This document shows, one piece after another, positions 30,952-31,396 of a stretch of 31,396 bases of DNA (positions are counted from its first letter, which is position 1; the number at the start of each line of letters is the position of its first letter). The notes below the pieces were generated by a model. It saw nothing but the letters and a program-made list of their open reading frames with translations, did no database searches and was not told where the DNA came from. Origin of the DNA: an uncultured Candidatus Saccharibacteria bacterium (GTDB lineage: Bacteria > Patescibacteriota > Saccharimonadia > Saccharimonadales > Saccharimonadaceae); the NCBI GenBank assembly GCA_948514425.1, contig CAOQYN010000007.1, forward strand, positions 1 to 31,396. Reading direction: 5' to 3'. The translations under genes and the position numbers were made by a program.

Positions 30952-31026
30952 TGGCTGGGGATGAGGGATTCGAACCCCCGAATGCCGGGACCAGAACCCG
31001 GTGCCTTACCACTTGGCGAATCCCCA
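30952..31026 (-). tRNA. tRNA-Gln (anticodon CTG)
   Basis: On the minus strand the sequence folds into a full cloverleaf. The acceptor TGGGGAT pairs with ATCCCCA, followed by discriminator G and an encoded CCA (30952-30954). The D arm is TCGCCAAGTGGTAAGGC. The anticodon stem CCGGG/CCCGG holds loop TTCTGGT, giving anticodon CTG, which reads the glutamine codon CAG. The T arm is GGGGGTTCGAATCCCT. Its promoter lies just upstream. It is the only RNA gene I can identify in the window. Confidence 0.95.
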
Positions 31027-31037
31027 CCAATACCCCC

Positions 31038-31043
31038 ATTATA
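31038..31043 (-). promoter_or_regulatory. -10 box of tRNA-Gln
   Basis: Extended -10 TGTGcTATAAT on the minus strand, followed by GGGGGTAT and, 11 bases after the box, the tRNA 5' end. The 14 bases TATAATGGGGGTAT are identical to those at 25911-25924. Confidence 0.65.
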
Positions 31044-31052
31044 GCACAAAAA

Positions 31053-31241
31053 TCAGATTTGTCCTAGTCTCCCATCGTCCGCGCTCAACTTTTCGCTAAT
31101 TTCTCGCAAAAAAGTATTATTCTCCTCTAGCTGCTCCACTAGCTCACTGCTACCAAATTTTCCGCTAATATCGCGTAATAGCAACGCTACCTCTTCCAAC
31201 TTCGACTCGATGTTCCGCAGACTATACTCAATATTTTCCAT
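31053..31241 (-). CDS. Small coiled-coil protein (62 residues)
   Basis: A short but well-marked gene: AAAGGAGGTAAT precedes the ATG, and a TTTACT / TATACT promoter (16-base spacing) lies at about 31257-31284. The product is entirely helical with heptad leucines: RNIESKLEEVALLLRDI, then VEQLEENNTFLREISEKL. It has no membrane segment or cysteine. I do not recognise it. It sits just upstream of the tRNA-Gln promoter on the same strand. Confidence 0.6.
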   Translation of the reverse strand: MENIEYSLRNIESKLEEVALLLRDISGKFGSSELVEQLEENNTFLREISEKLSADDGRLGQI

Positions 31242-31335
31242 ATTACCTCCTTTCTATCAGTATAACTAAGCAACAGAAAAAGTAAAGCTCGACATCTACG
31301 AAAAATAGGACAAATCTAACCACTGTATTTCTCTC

Positions 31336-31395
31336 AAAGATCGATGCTGTACGCGATCGACCGAAACCGTGGTCGCCGACGTAGTCCATGTAGCT
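31336..31395 (-). pseudogene. Second, shorter surface-protein fragment at the right edge
   Basis: Read on the minus strand from the window end, about 19 residues (SYMDYVGDHGFGRSRTAS) resemble the VYDIGHRGYNWSHVSRSAS part of the fragment at 29371-29604. The likeness then fades, and the frame meets a stop near the 31241 gene. The window edge cuts it, so whether more of the module lies to the right is not visible. Confidence 0.35.
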
Positions 31396-31396
31396 T

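Noticed and set aside
30733..31044. Open frame on the plus strand running from the recombinase-like remnant through the tRNA
   Set aside because: Its second half (MRDSNPRMPGPEPGALPLGE) is the well-known false translation of an antisense tRNA; only the first part is kept, as a remnant.
30777..31049. Minus-strand frame across tRNA-Gln
   Set aside because: It translates the tRNA itself (GDSPSGKAPGSGPGIRGFES) and has no ribosome site.
1..31396. CRISPR array, insertion sequence or phage gene cluster
   Set aside because: No regularly spaced repeats, no transposase frame with terminal repeats and no phage structural genes were seen.
1..31396. Recoded TGA (Gracilibacteria/SR1 code)
   Set aside because: TGA ends genes in tight overlaps (for example ATGA at 5305-5308 and 8951-8954) and no protein needs it as glycine.

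Overview
The window looks like a piece of a small, moderately AT-rich Patescibacteria (CPR) genome, most likely Candidatus Saccharibacteria (TM7). This is an inference, resting on four points. The genes are short and tightly packed, with many 0-10 base gaps and ATGA overlaps. Many TANAAT boxes sit 6-9 bases before an ATG with no Shine-Dalgarno, i.e. leaderless starts. Several protein types recur in this clade from memory: a Cys-rich repeat protein with a 'YCIxNxQYxxEEY' tail, an APNTG tail motif, and surface-protein modules ending 'GFSLRC'. TGA is an ordinary stop, which argues against the Gracilibacteria/SR1 code.

Layout from left to right. (1) 1-3322: a DUF362 protein cut by the window edge, a VanY-type D,D-carboxypeptidase, a coiled-coil membrane protein, an AlkD-like DNA glycosylase and a small membrane protein. 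(2) 3432-5763: a thymidylate operon of thyA, a cytidylyltransferase/dCMP-deaminase fusion and a HIT-like protein. (3) 5808-9175: a UbiB/ABC1-type kinase abutting an AraC/GyrI-like regulator, then the Cys-rich protein and a YggU/DUF167 protein. (4) 9238-13286: an envelope-flavoured run of TM2 protein, GNAT acetyltransferase, CorA-shaped membrane protein and beta-helix membrane protein, ending in ung. (5) 13451-17423: a secreted cutinase-like/VWA/PKD protein and an FAD-linked oxidase, both frameshifted. (6) 17444-20582: trigger factor, rpsL-rpsG without fusA or tuf, and a convergent membrane protein. (7) 20832-24755: a sugar-phosphate operon of gap, rpiB, an rpe-like gene, a PfkB kinase and a LOG-family gene. 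(8) 24771-29357: a TrmH-family methyltransferase and two small minus-strand genes, divergent from leuS and a prolyl-tRNA deacylase. (9) 29358-31396: a degraded tail with surface-protein fragments, a frameshifted membrane gene, a probable serine-recombinase C-terminal remnant, tRNA-Gln and a small coiled-coil gene.

The most striking item is leuS. It encodes a LeuRS with intact synthetic and editing motifs and a complete Nudix hydrolase domain spliced in near the start of its CP1 editing domain. A stand-alone prolyl-tRNA deacylase follows 9 bases later, so this operon may combine several nucleotide or aminoacyl-tRNA quality-control activities. Nucleotide hygiene also shows in region 2 (dCMP to dUMP to dTMP, plus a HIT-like protein) and in ung.
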